Made by a program: the position numbers and the translations under genes. 64,000 nucleotides of DNA, from positions 131,223-195,222 of the forward strand of contig JAKUCV010002406.1 of assembly GCA_028386065.3 (NCBI GenBank), written 5' to 3'. Of this stretch, positions 25,001 to 36,628 are shown in pieces; position 1 is the stretch's first letter, and the number at the start of each line of letters is the position of its first letter. This stretch comes from Turnera subulata (Eukaryota; Streptophyta; Magnoliopsida; Malpighiales; Passifloraceae). The notes under the pieces were generated by a model. It was given only the letters and a program-made list of their open reading frames with translations. It searched no databases and was not told the origin of the DNA.

Positions 25001-26148
25001 GTAAGGATGCCCTGAATTTCATTCTTCCTTCGTCATTGGTTGGCTTTTCGATGAAAGAAAGAAGAGTTACTATCCCCGCACTCCAGCCATAAGGCCCTGG
25101 AGCGCTGCCTCCATATAATTTCATCGCGCTCAAGAAGATTGTCCAGTTTTGAGAGGAGTTCCTTCTTCCTAATGATTACCGCTTGAGAGGGCCTTCTGGT
25201 ATCCAGGATGGCTAAGTCCTGCCGCACTTGGATGACCTGTTGGGGGATATTACCATAGGTGGTGGTATTCCATAAGCACAATCTGTTTAAAGTATCGGCC
25301 AGTCGGCAGTTTATAGCGCTGACAGAGAGGATTTGTGCCCCCGAGCTCCACACTTCTCTGATGATGTCTTCACATTCAGCATCTCTATACCAATGCTCCT
25401 CAAAGCATGGTGGTTGTATGTTTGTGCGAGTTCGGGTTCTGTTTGACTCTAGCAGGAGCTTTATAGGTCTGTGATTGGACCCAAGTGGCTTTGAGTGTAA
25501 CACCATACTTGAGGGGAACATGCAAGACCAGGATGCCGTACAAAGGCCTCTATCTAGCTTGAGTTTGACATTGTGATTACCCTTTCTTCCGTTATCCCAT
25601 GTATAAAGATAGCCTTTAAAACCCATATCCTCCAGTCCACAGAAGTCTGCTGTTTCCCTAAAGGCTCGCATCAGCCATGCAGGTTTGGCGATCTTCCCCT
25701 GTTTCTCATGTGCCTTCATGATCTCATTGAAGTCTCCTAGTACCACCCACGGTAATGGAGACTGTGATTTTAAAAACCTAAGAAGGTCCCATGTTCTTGT
25801 TCTTGCCCCTTCATCCGGTTCGCCATAGAAACCGGTCAAACGCCAAGGGGATGTGCCATTATCCTCAACTGTGATGTCGATATGATTGGTCGAGAGGGAT
25901 AAGAGGGTGACAGTGACATCACTTCTCCATAACATTACGAGGCCTCCACTCCTCCCTTCGCCTGTACAACAAATTGAGACACCATGTTCCATACCTACAG
26001 CAAACTTCACTCGTTCCATCTCACGACTATATCTCCTTGTTTCCATAAAAAAGATGATGGTCGGGTTTTCGCTCCGGATAAGAGCTCTCAGACATCGAAC
26101 TGCACGGGGATTCCCGAGACCCCGGCAGTTCTAGCTTATACAATTCAT
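22006..26148 (-). pseudogene. LINE-4 ORF2: endonuclease, reverse transcriptase, RNase H, two nonsense codons
   Basis: ATG at complement 26146-26148 overlaps the ORF1 stop by four bases (ATGA). The 1,381-codon frame carries two stops. Codon 6 is TAG (complement 26131-26133) where L1 endonucleases have the Trp of ISWNCRGLG. TGA at complement 25033-25035 lies where Arg is expected (KANQ, stop, RRKNEIQ). The rest is open: endonuclease (VVLGDFNEI, GSNHRPIKL), RT (KAPGPDGMPPSFFQNYW, SAFVPGRWISDN, KLDMSKAFDRVEW, LFADDFLIFSK with intact catalytic Asp pair), a zinc-binding linker (NTCQHCHTNPETVEHAIFHC) and RNase H (VNSDAAISTRHG, VETDSLLLYD). Both changes fit single C-to-T or G-to-A transitions, so inactivation is recent. 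Confidence 0.93.
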
Positions 26149-27800
26149 GGTGATCGGCGGGGCCGTGGGTCGACATCCGCCCCAGCCTCCGCCGTTGGTG
26201 TTGGTAGGTTTTCTGCAATCTCCTTCTGTGAGGTTGTTTGTGTTGCCTGTGAAAGTAGGTTAACTCCCTGCGTTCGGGCCTGCTTCCTTAAAGATGTTCT
26301 CCTAGTACTCCCCGTTGGCTGTCCAAAGTCCCTAGAAGGGTTCATGCAATGTATAGTAAAGCCATGCAATGTCTCATCTGTGTGTGTTTCATGTATGTTT
26401 TGGATTGAGTTACTGATGGGTGCGTGAGTTGGGTCATGGTCCATGTGGGGAGGGAAGGTGTGGGGGTGGACTGGGTCTTGGCCAAAGGTTGGGTTTAAGA
26501 GGATGGCAGGTTGTGGGTTGGATTGGGTCTTGGCTTTTTTTCCGGAAGGGGATTTGGGTTGGGCCTTTCTTTTTTTTAGAAAGGTCTTGGGCTTGAGGGT
26601 TGGAGGGAGGGGAGGGGAGGGGGGTTGGGTGGTGTGGGGCGGTTTCATTGTAAGGGGGTCACATGGTGAGGGTGGCATCTCAGAGAAGATAAGTGGGGAG
26701 ACAGAGTTTGTGGTTCGGTTTTGGGTGGGATGGGAAGCTTTTGCAGGCTTTAGACCTGGAGATGGCATGGAAACCACTACTCTCGGTGGGGTGTCACATG
26801 GGTTGGCAGAAGAGATACCTTTGGTTGTTATGCTAGGAGAATGTTGCCCGACAGTTGCAGCTGGTGCCCCATGGGCTGGAAAAGGTACCTCTTGCTTTTT
26901 GCAGCTTTGGGCGTCAACTTCTGTCCCTGTATTCTTCCAGGGCGTGTCACCACGCGCTGATCCGCCAACCGGAGCTCTGGTGGTCCTTTTTGACTCCGAT
27001 TTCACAGTGGTGGAGGAGTTCCTGATTGTCACCTTTTTCCCCTTGCTTTTCGTTGCTCTCAGTTCCATAATCCCAGTGATTGGTTCCTTTCGCAGCTTCC
27101 CTCTTCTACGATCTTCAGAAAGGTGAGGGCAGTCCTTGTCCACGTGCCCGACCCGCGCACAATAGTAGCAGTAATCTAGCAATCTCTCATACTGGAACTG
27201 GATCCAACGGCACTCATCTCCCCGGAGCTTGTGGATGAATCCGGTGGGTAATGGTTGGTATAGGTTGATGCGTACCTTCATATGAAAGTAGTCATCCCAG
27301 TGGGGGGTGTTGTCTGCTAGAAGCTCGATCAGGTCCACTCCGGCAAAGAAATCACCAATTCTTGTAGCTTTCTTCAATGTCATCTGGTTGGGAGGGAGTC
27401 CAGAAATCTGTACCCAAATGCTTGCTTCATCGAAATTCAAGTCAGATAAGGAGGTAGAGGGTGGCCATTCTTTAAGGCAGAGCATGAAACCAGAGAAGTT
27501 CCATGGTGAGCTTTGCAGAATCCTATCTTTTTCAGCCACTGAGGCAAAGGTGAAAACATAGACATTATTCTTCACTTCTTTGATTTCCACTGGTGTTGTG
27601 AGGCTCCATGCTCTGTTCAGGGCTTCCCCAATGGCTTTCGCCGAGAATCGCCGGAAGTGAGCAAAGACAGCACCAACAAGTATCGGGGATACGCATGACA
27701 TTGCTTCATCATCATCGCTGAACAGTTCCAGGATAGGATCAGGGGGCCTCTCGCCGGAGTCAGAGTGGTCGTGACCCAACTCAGTCGGAGAAGTAGCCAT
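26145..27800 (-). CDS. LINE-4 ORF1: gag-like protein (DUF4283, CCHC knuckle)
   Basis: Intact 551-residue frame. An acidic N-terminus (LELFSDDDEA) is followed by a DUF4283 domain (FSAKAIGEALNRAWS, NVYVFTFASVAEKDRIL, SPWNFSGFMLCLKEW, SIWVQISGLPPNQMTLKKA), a zinc knuckle at about residues 209-223 (CYYCARVGHVDKDC) and a Ser/Pro/Lys-rich tail. It would bind LINE RNA. The stop TGA shares bases with the ORF2 ATG, which suggests ORF2 is translated by termination-reinitiation. Confidence 0.9.
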   Translation of the reverse strand: MATSPTELGHDHSDSGERPPDPILELFSDDDEAMSCVSPILVGAVFAHFRRFSAKAIGEALNRAWSLTTPVEIKEVKNNVYVFTFASVAEKDRILQSSPWNFSGFMLCLKEWPPSTSLSDLNFDEASIWVQISGLPPNQMTLKKATRIGDFFAGVDLIELLADNTPHWDDYFHMKVRINLYQPLPTGFIHKLRGDECRWIQFQYERLLDYCYYCARVGHVDKDCPHLSEDRRRGKLRKEPITGIMELRATKSKGKKVTIRNSSTTVKSESKRTTRAPVGGSARGDTPWKNTGTEVDAQSCKKQEVPFPAHGAPAATVGQHSPSITTKGISSANPCDTPPRVVVSMPSPGLKPAKASHPTQNRTTNSVSPLIFSEMPPSPCDPLTMKPPHTTQPPSPPLPPTLKPKTFLKKRKAQPKSPSGKKAKTQSNPQPAILLNPTFGQDPVHPHTFPPHMDHDPTHAPISNSIQNIHETHTDETLHGFTIHCMNPSRDFGQPTGSTRRTSLRKQARTQGVNLLSQATQTTSQKEIAENLPTPTAEAGADVDPRPRRSP

Positions 27801-28152
27801 ATCAACGGTGAGAGGAAAGAAAAACTACTCGTTGAAGGAGGGTATAGGTACTATCCGTAAGGAAGAAGAAATAAAACCACTCTAAAGAGGAGATGGCAGG
27901 GGAAATGTTGGTGCTCCCCCAATTTTGAAAAGATGTACTTGGAGATATTGGTTAACGCATCCATGGGATATGACTAAATTGGCGGTGGAATGCGCCAACA
28001 TTACAGCTTCAAAACACCCAACACCACAAGCAATACTTGCAAGGCTTGAGACTTACAAAGTCATCACTGAACCAACAGATCCAACTCTGCTGCGAAACAG
28101 AACAGAGACGGCCACGGCGGCAGCAGCAGCAAGGGTTGTAAAGGGAAGTGAG

Positions 28153-29517
28153 GTAAATAATTTTTTTAACCTCTTATAGTATGCTTTTTAAGCTCTGGAT
28201 TACCTTTGTACCAAACTTAACCTCATATATACTTTCAAATACCTCATCTGAAAATGTTGTAAAATAAAAATTCTAGGAAAACATTTGGTTCACCTATACA
28301 AACACATACAATGTACCCAACCCCATTCCTGTTTTTCAATAAAGATTTCCATAATACATGCAACACACAGGAAGCAACACCACTACTTAACGAAAAATAC
28401 AAATAACCGAAGAAACAATGCATAAAAAGGCACCATTCATAAATTTTCAAGCATAATTCATAGCTGGCTACTATTGAATACTGGTGGGAAGACCGTGGCT
28501 GAAGCCACCAAGAGATGAGAGGGGCTTTGAGGACAGTTAATTAATCGTAGTTAAAATTATGAGAAGAATCTCAACACTAAAAAATACAACTTTGTTGCAT
28601 TTAACAATCAAAGTTCCTAAAAGATGTCAAACTGTGGTGGGAAAACAGGACACAAACAGATCAGGGCCTTTGAAAACACGTAGCTAAACCATTGGAGTAA
28701 CAATAGCTTTTAATATACTTACTAATGCCAATAACATAATTTGGCATCAAAATGCAGATTGAAACATTACATTCCTGAATGACAAACATAAGGTCAATAC
28801 CTGCACATGCCAAAATATTACATGTAAAACTATAATTCAGAAGTCCAAAAGGCTTGAATCAAGCCTAAACAACATTGGCGAAAATGCGAACTGACACAAA
28901 TTATCAGATCTAAAGGCCTAGGACAAAGGTAGTTGGCAACAGCAAAAAAAAAGCTATGCCAATAATCTGAGTAGTCATTTGTTTGAAGAAGTCTGACTAT
29001 GTACTAACTGTTTAACAGATCAAACAACCAAGAATTGGAAATCAAATGAATTAATTAGTACGCATCACGCTAATATAACCTGAATATCAAATCACTTTAA
29101 ATACGGTCAGAACGGTATAACCAGTTTAACAAAACAAGAATATAGTCTTCAGTCGTTAGACCTTTGCAACACGATGATTGTTGAAAGTATAGACAAAAAT
29201 TCAGTTCACCTACACAAAAACGCATACAATGAACTAGAGTAGGATCAAACACTCTGGAAAAATAAATTCTGTAAATGAGGAAAGGATTTAGAAGAAAGAG
29301 TCAATAAATTTATTTTAAAATTTTGAGGTGGAGAATATTTTTTTTGAAATTTTTTTAGAAACTTATGTGTTTGTTAACATTGTAGTAAATTATTTTTGGG
29401 TATCTCCATCATTTATATACCATAATTGTATTCTTCAACTATTTTTTACTTATTTGTTTGTAAAGTGTTTTAAATTTTTTTTTCTTTCACCTCCTTTTAT
29501 AAAGAATTTATATCAAT
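28153..29517. other. Noncoding region right of the kinase-like remnant
   Basis: AT-rich; no gene recognised. Two short related stretches, TTGGTTCACCTATACAAACAC near 28290 and CAGTTCACCTACACAAAAACGC near 29195, suggest an old internal duplication. Some of this may be introns of the broken gene. Confidence 0.45.
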
Positions 29518-29885
29518 AAACTATACCTTGAAACTTTCATGTACTTTTGCTTCTTTTTTACTCTACATTTTTTAAGTTTCATCTGCTTGTGGCATGTGAT
29601 TGCAGTTTTTGCGCAAAAAAAAAAAGTGGTGGTTGTGAATCGAATATATTGGTTAATCTGCTTATAAGTTATATCGTCCTTAATTTATTCTCTGTCCTTT
29701 TTATATATATATATATATTGGTTAATCTGCTTATAAGTTATATCTGTCTAAATCTAAATCCTGGTGAGAATTATGAATCGAATCACTCAAAATTCTCGGT
29801 CGAATCGGACTCGAATCTGGGTTGGTTTGATCTTAATAACATTAGATTTGGTGGTTGTGCTGTTACTAAAGTTCTTTAGTTAAGA
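29518..29885. repeat. Dispersed repeat copy B (uninterrupted)
   Basis: Matches both halves of the repeat that LINE-1 splits (9118-9290 and 12500-12610). It contains an internal duplication of TTGGTTAATCTGCTTATAAG (about 29649 and 29719) separated by a TA run. No coding or terminal repeats were seen. Useful as the empty-site reference for copy A. Confidence 0.65.
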
Positions 29886-30301
29886 ATGCATATTTTACAC
29901 TAAAAGGAATTCAGAAACTTATTAACTATGGAGGCCTTTCAATTTAAGTAGTGTACATATTAATATTCCACTCTATACATGGTATGTTTGAGGTTAAGAA
30001 GTCGGAATTAATTAAACATATACACATTAAATGTACACATGTAACTCCAAAATATTTTACACTTACATTGTACTTTCCATTGACGATTAAGTTTCAGTGT
30101 TTTATCAATGAAATTACTTCTTAATTCTTCAGGAAGAAACAGAAAGACAACGTTCTACTTTGTGACAGAAAAGTTTGAATGAATGAATAAATAATCAAAG
30201 AATCAATGAAATATGTTGATCAAAAGAGGAAGGGAAAAGGGATGGGCAAAAGAAAATTTTAGATGGTATTACAAGTAACTTGTGAGATTGGCAATATAAT
30301 T
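29886..30301. other. 3' flank of the DUF1068 gene
   Basis: AT-rich noncoding sequence that should contain the 3' UTR of the minus-strand gene ending at 30302. Nothing else recognised. Confidence 0.45.
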
Positions 30302-31974
30302 CTAGTCTGAATAAGTTTTGTATTTATTAAGATTAGACTTGATGTCTTCTCTCCAACCTCTTTGACGAGCCCTATATTCCCACAATGCACTCAGTTTCCT
30401 CTGAGCTTCTAGAGATTCTTCAACTTTTTCCCTTGCATCTTCACAGGTGTCCATCCCCGAACTGCATTTTTCTGCTACTTTTTGATACTGGGATGCTATT
30501 TTCTTAGCCTCCAATAAAGCCACATCTGCTCCATGTTGTATCCTCAGAGCTTCTTCTTCATGAAGCCTCAATTCCTCTGTTAGTAGAACAGTGAAAGTTT
30601 TCTCCATCTCCTCGCTCACCTGAGGATCATGCCTCATGCAGTCTTGAAAGATACAGGACAAAAACATAAAGTGTTAGGTTTATGAAATAGTTAATTGTCC
30701 TAGTTTTTAAGCAATGCCAGTTCATGCTTTTATACTTTCTCAGGAAATATTCCAAAGAGAAAGGAAATGAATTGTTCCTGTTGAAGGAATATATCTATTT
30801 CCCTTTTCTAAATATAGTTCAAGAAATAGTATTATACTGTAAACAATAACATAATTTATATGAGGTAAGAGCAATTAGACCATAGATGCAACTTTTGATG
30901 TCAAGAGTAAAAATTCCAGTTTTAGTTCATTAATTTCACTAACTGAAAATTTGTCTCTTTTGAATCCGGAACTTCAATACAAGCTTTCGACGGTGCTGAG
31001 CCTTGTAATAGGTAATGCAAACTCGTTATCAGAAAAAATTTTCATGTTCACATTTACCATTTCAATGCTCCACACACAAATTATGCCATAATTTACTATT
31101 GTTCAAAGTACAAAATCTCAAAAGGGAAGAGAGATAAAGAAAACACAAGAACAGAAGTACTTAGCATCAAAAATTAACATGATACAATCATTGTAACTGA
31201 CCTTTAAAAGAGTTGGAGTTGTTGCTCAATGCTGCAAGAGTACAAACATGTGATGTTAGCTTCGCTGGAAACATCAATCCTGACAATTTATATAACACCC
31301 TTCTCTCAAAACTGATTGTCACCCACCAAGATTTGTGATGATAATCAAAACAAATGATAAGCGCACTATAGTAGATGCACCTTGTAAGTAAGTGCAGAAA
31401 TATATGTCCACAGGTCAAATTTAATCCTTCTTGGAAGGCTAAGCTATTTTCTTTTCCAGTGAATTAATGGATTTTGATCAAACTAAATCTTTTTGTTCAC
31501 GGTTGGCGGTATCTTCACACACCAAATCCCAAAACTTTGAAAAGAATGGTCTTTTTGATAGAAAAAAGAAACAACAATCTCCAAACACTTAGCACCATTG
31601 CATATCGAAGAGAAAGATCAAATCAATAAATATGAAAACATTGTATATGAGAGTAAATGTAAAACATTAACAGAGTCCGGAATCTTGAATAAACTCACCA
31701 ACATAAAATGCATGAAAGAAACAATAATCATTGCATGCTACATAGAAAATTTACCATCAAAGACGGCAAGGAGGGTACTAGAGGAGCAATCACAGAAGCA
31801 AGAAGGGCAAGGCGAGGAGTGAAGATCCGGTCTCACAAAATCTGAGAGGTGCCAATATAGTGGCGGGCCTATAATGTAACCCACAAGGAAGATCCCCATG
31901 ATCAACATCACTATCATCAAGGCATTTTGTTGCCTCCTACTACTCCTGCTAATACTGCTGTTGCTAGTCATCAT
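30302..31974 (-). CDS. DUF1068 family membrane protein
   Basis: Plant-specific protein with one N-terminal membrane span, of unknown biochemical role. Three exons on the minus strand: 31755-31974, 31202-31231 (a 30-base micro-exon, needed to join ...AVFD to ALSNNSNSFK) and 30302-30642, giving 196 residues. The N-terminus is basic (SSISRSSRRQQ), followed by a span (ALMIVMLIMGIFLVGYIIGP), the family motif GPPLYWHLSD and a Cys-rich block (SSPCPSCFCDCSS). The last exon is mostly charged and helical (EEMEKTFTVLLTEELRLHEEE, LLEAKKIASQYQKVAEKC) and ends with the conserved LSALWEYRARQRGW. Introns are GT-AG and phases fit. No damage is seen. Confidence 0.9.
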
Positions 31975-32647
31975 TTCTTTACAATAGAGACACAGTACCC
32001 TATTCTGTCTTTGTTGCTACCATAGAAGAAAGAGTTCAAGTAAATCAAGGAGTGAGAATTTTGATCCGCATTTGTACCTTTTGTTAAGGAGAGAAACTTC
32101 TATATGCCGACTCAGCATCTTTGGTTCCAATAACTTGTTCCACTCCAGTTGGATATGGATATGGCTAAGTCAACCGTAAAGTTGTGCACAAACTATCTCT
32201 TCTTCAGTTTTTTTTAAGTGATTTATTCGGTATAACCCTAAATAATTTGGGTGTAATTTTGTAAACCTCAGGTGGCAAAATATATATTATCAAAACACAT
32301 TGCTGTTAATTCCTGAAAAAAAAAAAACACATCGCTGTTACCTTTCTATGTTGGAAAAAAATAATTTTTTTGTCTATTTTCTAAAATAAATTAGTATTTT
32401 TTTCTAATAACTCTCAGAAATGAAAATTTCTTTTTTTTTTGATGCTAATGGAGTGTTTTATTGATCAAGATAAATTTCTTTCCAAATAAGCTTCCATCTG
32501 CTTATCTGAAACATGACTCTTTGTCTTATTTAAATTAAATTAGAAAAGTATGCCTTCTTGTCACATTTGAATTACAAATCAACTCGCTCTTAATTTTATT
32601 TCTGTATAAATATTAATTTATACAGGTAACAGTTTACTTTGGCTTCT
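31975..32647. other. Promoter side of the DUF1068 gene and AT-rich spacer
   Basis: Should hold the 5' UTR and promoter of the minus-strand gene. Several A/T runs occur (32305-32330, 32430). No gene seen. Confidence 0.45.
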
Positions 32648-33239
32648 TGATTTGTAACAGCCCGGGTAAAAATTTACATTTTACCGGGACTGTAAAAATG
32701 CTTTGTATAGTAATTACCGTGTAAAAATAATCTTGGATAATTATTTCAGGGTAAATTATGCATTGGATTCCGAAACCGAGCTCTGTCCCACGCTCGGGAT
32801 TTTTCTGCGGATTTTACGGACCAAAGTTGGAATTTTTCGGGTCCAGGAATCTCGAGAAAAGTCATGTTTAACCTCGAATTATCGGGCCAGAAATAAAGTC
32901 AAGGGGTATTATAGATATTTTCTGGTCCGGACGGGACACGACTGCATAACTGAATTATGCAGCCGCCTTCTCCTGTGTGCCCGTGAGCTGCATCCTGTGT
33001 AACCTGTGACCCTGCATGTTTTATTTTTGCCCGTACTTCATCTTCACCTGCAAACCACCCACAAGCCATCTTCTGCAAAAATCCATTACCCAGTACCACC
33101 TCTTCCCTTACTCTCTACAAAAGAAAACTGAAACTAAATCTTCCTTCTGCAACACAAAAACCAGTAAGCCCTCTACACCTCTGCCTAATTTCCCAGTTTA
33201 TACAAAACACAAAAAAAAAAAGAAAAAAAGAAAACAGAA

Positions 33240-33640
33240 AAGAAAGCAAACAACCCGAGCCACCACTGCCGGCTACCACATCACCGAGCCCAACCACTGG
33301 AGAGCACCACTGCCGCCACCTCACCACCACACACCGCGACCGCCCCGAGAACCCCAGCCTCACGCCGACCGCCCCGAGAACCCCAGCCTCACGGCGACCG
33401 CCACCATCTCCCTCTCCCTTCCTGCACGCGTCTCGCGCCGCCCTCACACCGTTCTTCCTCCCTCGCTGCAGCCGCCGGACCCGACAGCAGAGCCGCCCAG
33501 ATCCGCCCGTCTCTTCTCCTCTCTGCCGCTCATCGCAGCCGCCACAACACCTCGGTCCGGTCACGCTTTCGTGCGTCGCGTCGCGTCGCCCTGCCGCCAG
33601 CCGCTCTCGTCACGCCGCCGTCCACAGCTACCGAGGTGAG
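33240..33640 (+). other. GC-rich leader of P1 ending in a splice-donor-like site
   Basis: A sudden C-rich stretch in AT-rich DNA, ending CCGAG|GTGAGC (GT at 33636). Matching stretches end AAG|GTGAGC in P2 (GT at 35309) and CCGAG|GTGAGT in M1 (minus strand, GT at 37610-37609). The proline-rich frames here (for example 33016-33639) are not conserved between copies as protein, so I read it as noncoding leader. Transcription and splicing are inferred. Confidence 0.5.
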
Positions 33641-36025
33641 CTGACTATTGAAGGTGGACACGACCCGGACCCTCGTGGGTCGACCCGAATAATTGACGGG
33701 TTGGGTCACGGGTTGTGGGCTGGAGTTGTGGGTTGTGTGTGTGGGTTGTGTATGTGGGCCGGTTGGAGCAGATGGGCTGACTAGCTGGGCCTATTGCGCA
33801 GGCCTGCTTCTGGGTTCCTGATGGGGCTTGGGCTTGGCCTGTGCAAGGGTCTGGGCTAGTACTATTTGGCCCAGTCCGAATTTAAAAAAAAATAAAATAA
33901 TAATAATAAGAGAAATTAAATCTGGAAAAAAATGATAATTTTGGGTAAATAATTTTGGGGAATAATATTATAAATAAATATATACTTGTGGCGAGATAGT
34001 TATAGTATGGAAATTAATTTGGAAAATATAAGTAAAAGAAATATTTTGGAAAAGTACATACCTAACGAAAATAAAAATGGAAAGGGTATTATGTAACGAC
34101 CCGCGTAAAATTTTTGTGATTTTTACCAAGCTGTTTTAACTTTTACTATGGTAAATAAATTTTATCGCGGTTAATCGAAAATTTTACCAACCGAGTTAAT
34201 TTCCGATATAAATTTTTATCATTTTCCCAACTCCATAGATGATTAATATTATTTCTACCATTATTATTTTCCAAACCAACAGTAATAATAATATTTTTAT
34301 TATTATTTTGGACAGAATGCTTGTGTTGCAAAAATAATAATTACTAATTATAATTTTAAACGTCGTAATTCGAGGATTCTATCGGACCGAGCTTTTCCGA
34401 GAGTTTTTTTCGGGAATAACCGAGCTTCGTTTCGATCACTAAGGATACGCGACATTCTGGAGTTTGTTTCGATAACCGAGCCTCAGAACTATTTTCCGAG
34501 GGTTACTCCGGACTTCCGAGCCTCCTCCAAGGCTTACCGAGTCTCGGTTTTCAAAACTGGGACTTGAACAACGCTCAAGAGAATTAATCGGATTTTCCGA
34601 GCTCAAGTTGTATTTTACCGTGGCTTGCCACGTGGCCACTCTTATTTCCTTTTCTTTCCTTTCTATTCTTTTCTCCTTTCTTTTTTTTTTCTCTCTCCCG
34701 GTTTTTCTTCCGCCGCCCTACCCCACCTCTTTTTCTTTTCTTTCTTTTCTCTTTCTTTTTCCATCCTCCTCCCCTATTTTTCCACGAGTCGGCCCCCACT
34801 CTCCTTTCATTCCATCTTTTCTGCTTTGTCCTCCTCCTCTCCCTACCTATTTCTTCGCTGAACTCTCTCCCCTCTCTCTCGCCATCACCATCCTATCTCC
34901 TCCTTCCTCTTCCTTCTTCCCCAAGACCACCATCCACCAACCGACCGCCACCCGACCAAGCCCCCTCCTTCCTTCCTCTCCTCCTCTCCCTTCGCTCCCT
35001 CTGCCGGTTACTGCTCGCCGCCACTGCAAACATCGTCGGGCTGAGCCCTCCACCACGCAGCCGCCGCCGCTCTCTCCTCTGCAGCTCCTCCACCGCAATG
35101 CCCTCTTCCCCCGCAGATAGCTGCCGATCTCCTCGCCTCTCCTTCTCCTCCGCAGCGTGCATCACCACCATGACTGCCGCCTCTGAGATCCACCGCGATT
35201 TGCTGCTCGCCGTCGCTGCCTCTCTTCTTCTCCCTTCGCCGCCCTTCCTCTCCTCTGTCTTCTCTTCTCGGTGCCACTGCAGCCAGACACCGACGCCACC
35301 ATTTCAAGGTGAGCTCGACATCATCGGGAGTCAGAGCTCCAGCCGTCACCATGCACTGGAGGTCCGGCTTCCTCTCCTCTCTTTTCCTTTCTTTTTGAAC
35401 CCCGTCAGTTTTGTGTTAATCGGGTCTTGTCTTTGTTGTTTGGTGTTCCCGGGTGGTGGCTATTGAATCGGGTTTGGGTTTGCTGTGATGTCTCCGGTTG
35501 TGTTGCTGTGGCTATGGGTTGGGATATTTTGGACGGTGGATGTGGCCGTGTGGTGGAACACCGGTCACCGGAGCGTTGCCGTGGGGATGGTGTGTCTGCT
35601 GATGGCCGGATTGGTGTCCTGGTGGTGTGGTTTTGACATTTTGCTGGGCGAGGAAGAATAACAAGGGACCTTGAGGGCAGCTGTGAACAGTGTTCCCGGA
35701 ATCCGGCGAGTTTCCGTGAAACGCCCCGACCCGTATTTACCGTACACAGTAAACACGTGCCGGAACTGTGACAACCCAACCCAACATAATCCAGCATACA
35801 GTGTATACAACAGATAACCGGGCTCAACAGCCCATAATAAAAACAACAATAAATAACAAAACCGGCCCAATGGCCCAATAACTCAAATAACTGCACAGCG
35901 GAAGACTTATAACTCACATAAACACTGTATGCGACATAGATGCAAACTATGGATCCAAGCCCTGTCCAAGGGATAACGTCGCAGCCTGTCTGGAATGCAC
36001 CAAACCTATACCAAAAATAACTCAT

Positions 36026-36074
36026 CCTACGGGATGAAAGCCCGCAGGTGAGGGGTGAGTCCGAAGTGCTCACC
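36026..36074 (-). other. Conserved double hairpin in M1
   Basis: On the minus strand: stem GGTGAG / CTCACC around the 9-base loop CACTTCGGA (36074-36054), then a second stem CCTGCGGG / CCCGTAGG (36048-36026) around a 7-base loop. The same arrangement occurs in P2 at 40922-40970 and, for the first hairpin, in P1 at 42255-42275. Confidence 0.75.
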
Positions 36075-36284
36075 GACGAAGGAAAGACCATCACTATGCA
36101 CACTAAAATTACTCAAGGTCTAAAACCAGCAAAAACCAAGAGACAAGACCCAAAATCGGTCCAAGACCAAAAAGACTCAATAAAATCCAATTATCCAATT
36201 TTTATCTTTCCGGGCCCCGTCACGGATAAGCTAGGGTCGTACCAGGTTATCAACCTGTTCCTGGTGCCAGATCAAAAAGAACCC

Positions 36285-36628
36285 GGGATCAACATCCCAA
36301 TCAAACTGGCATCAACATGCCCATCACAAGTAACCCAGATCATGGCCACCACAAAACAGTCTCAAACCATCCGGTCGTACCTCTACTTACCACGTGACAA
36401 TTATATTACCGTCATTAAAATCAAATCACAAGGATCGACATCCCTAACCAAAATACCGGGAAAGACATCCCATCCAAAATCAAGGATCGACATCCTTGTC
36501 ACAATTTATTATTAATCCATTATACTTATTCCAAAAGACACAGAAAATCAACACGGGGAATAAACATCCCAAAAACTAACATGGGATAAACATCCCGACC
36601 ACAATCAAGACAATGGAATAAACATCCC
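36285..36628 (-). repeat. Array of seven short palindromes in M1
   Basis: Plus-strand copies at 36285-36298, 36431-36444, 36458-36471, 36481-36498, 36555-36570, 36583-36596 and 36615-36628, each of the form GG(G/A)AT..ACATCCC with complementary arms (for example GGGATCAACATCCC). Spacing is irregular. P2 has three of the same kind at 40631-40703. Confidence 0.75.

Larger units (their letters stand above)
21974..27961 (-). mobile_element. LINE-4: full-length L1-type retrotransposon with 14-bp TSD
   Basis: A 5,988-bp minus-strand element. The tail is a T run just right of 21973, with a TATC-type end before the A-run that differs from the ACC end of LINE-1 to LINE-3. CATGGGATATGACT is perfectly duplicated at 21960-21973 and 27962-27975. 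ORF1 and ORF2 together fill most of the element. It is inserted in an exon of the kinase-like remnant. The protein differs clearly from LINE-2, so it is another L1 lineage. Confidence 0.95.
21629..28152 (+). pseudogene. Kinase-like gene remnant split by LINE-4
   Basis: The piece at about 21629-21667 reads DDAYASPEVAN, like the end of a kinase activation segment, and is followed by a GTGAG donor. After an AG acceptor, the piece from 21749 reads EKPSSRGSDVFTMGLMMLRI, like subdomain IX (SDVxSxG). The frame then shifts by one base and reads FKNFFEREHAWDMT up to the LINE-4 insertion. It resumes at 27976 as KLAVECANITASKHPTPQAILARLE, like the kinase C-lobe end, and stops at a GT donor (28153). Joining across the 14-bp TSD restores the frame at the insertion. 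Catalytic subdomains I-VIb are not visible. With the frameshift and a 6-kb insertion it cannot be functional. The kinase assignment rests on short motifs and is moderate. Confidence 0.55.

Noticed and set aside
26443..27126. A 227-codon plus-strand frame
   Set aside because: Antisense shadow of LINE-4 ORF1, whose DUF4283 and zinc knuckle prove the minus-strand frame.
33016..33639. A 207-codon proline/histidine-rich frame
   Set aside because: It lies in the GC-rich leader of P1. The corresponding frames in P2 and M1 do not give similar proteins, so base composition explains it.
34608..35466. Pyrimidine-rich frames in P2 (Ser/Phe/Pro-rich)
   Set aside because: Low-complexity tract inside an LTR-like element; no domain and no conservation between copies.
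36285..36628. A CRISPR-like array
   Set aside because: Palindromic units are irregularly spaced and variable in a plant LTR; repeats and spacers of fixed length are lacking.
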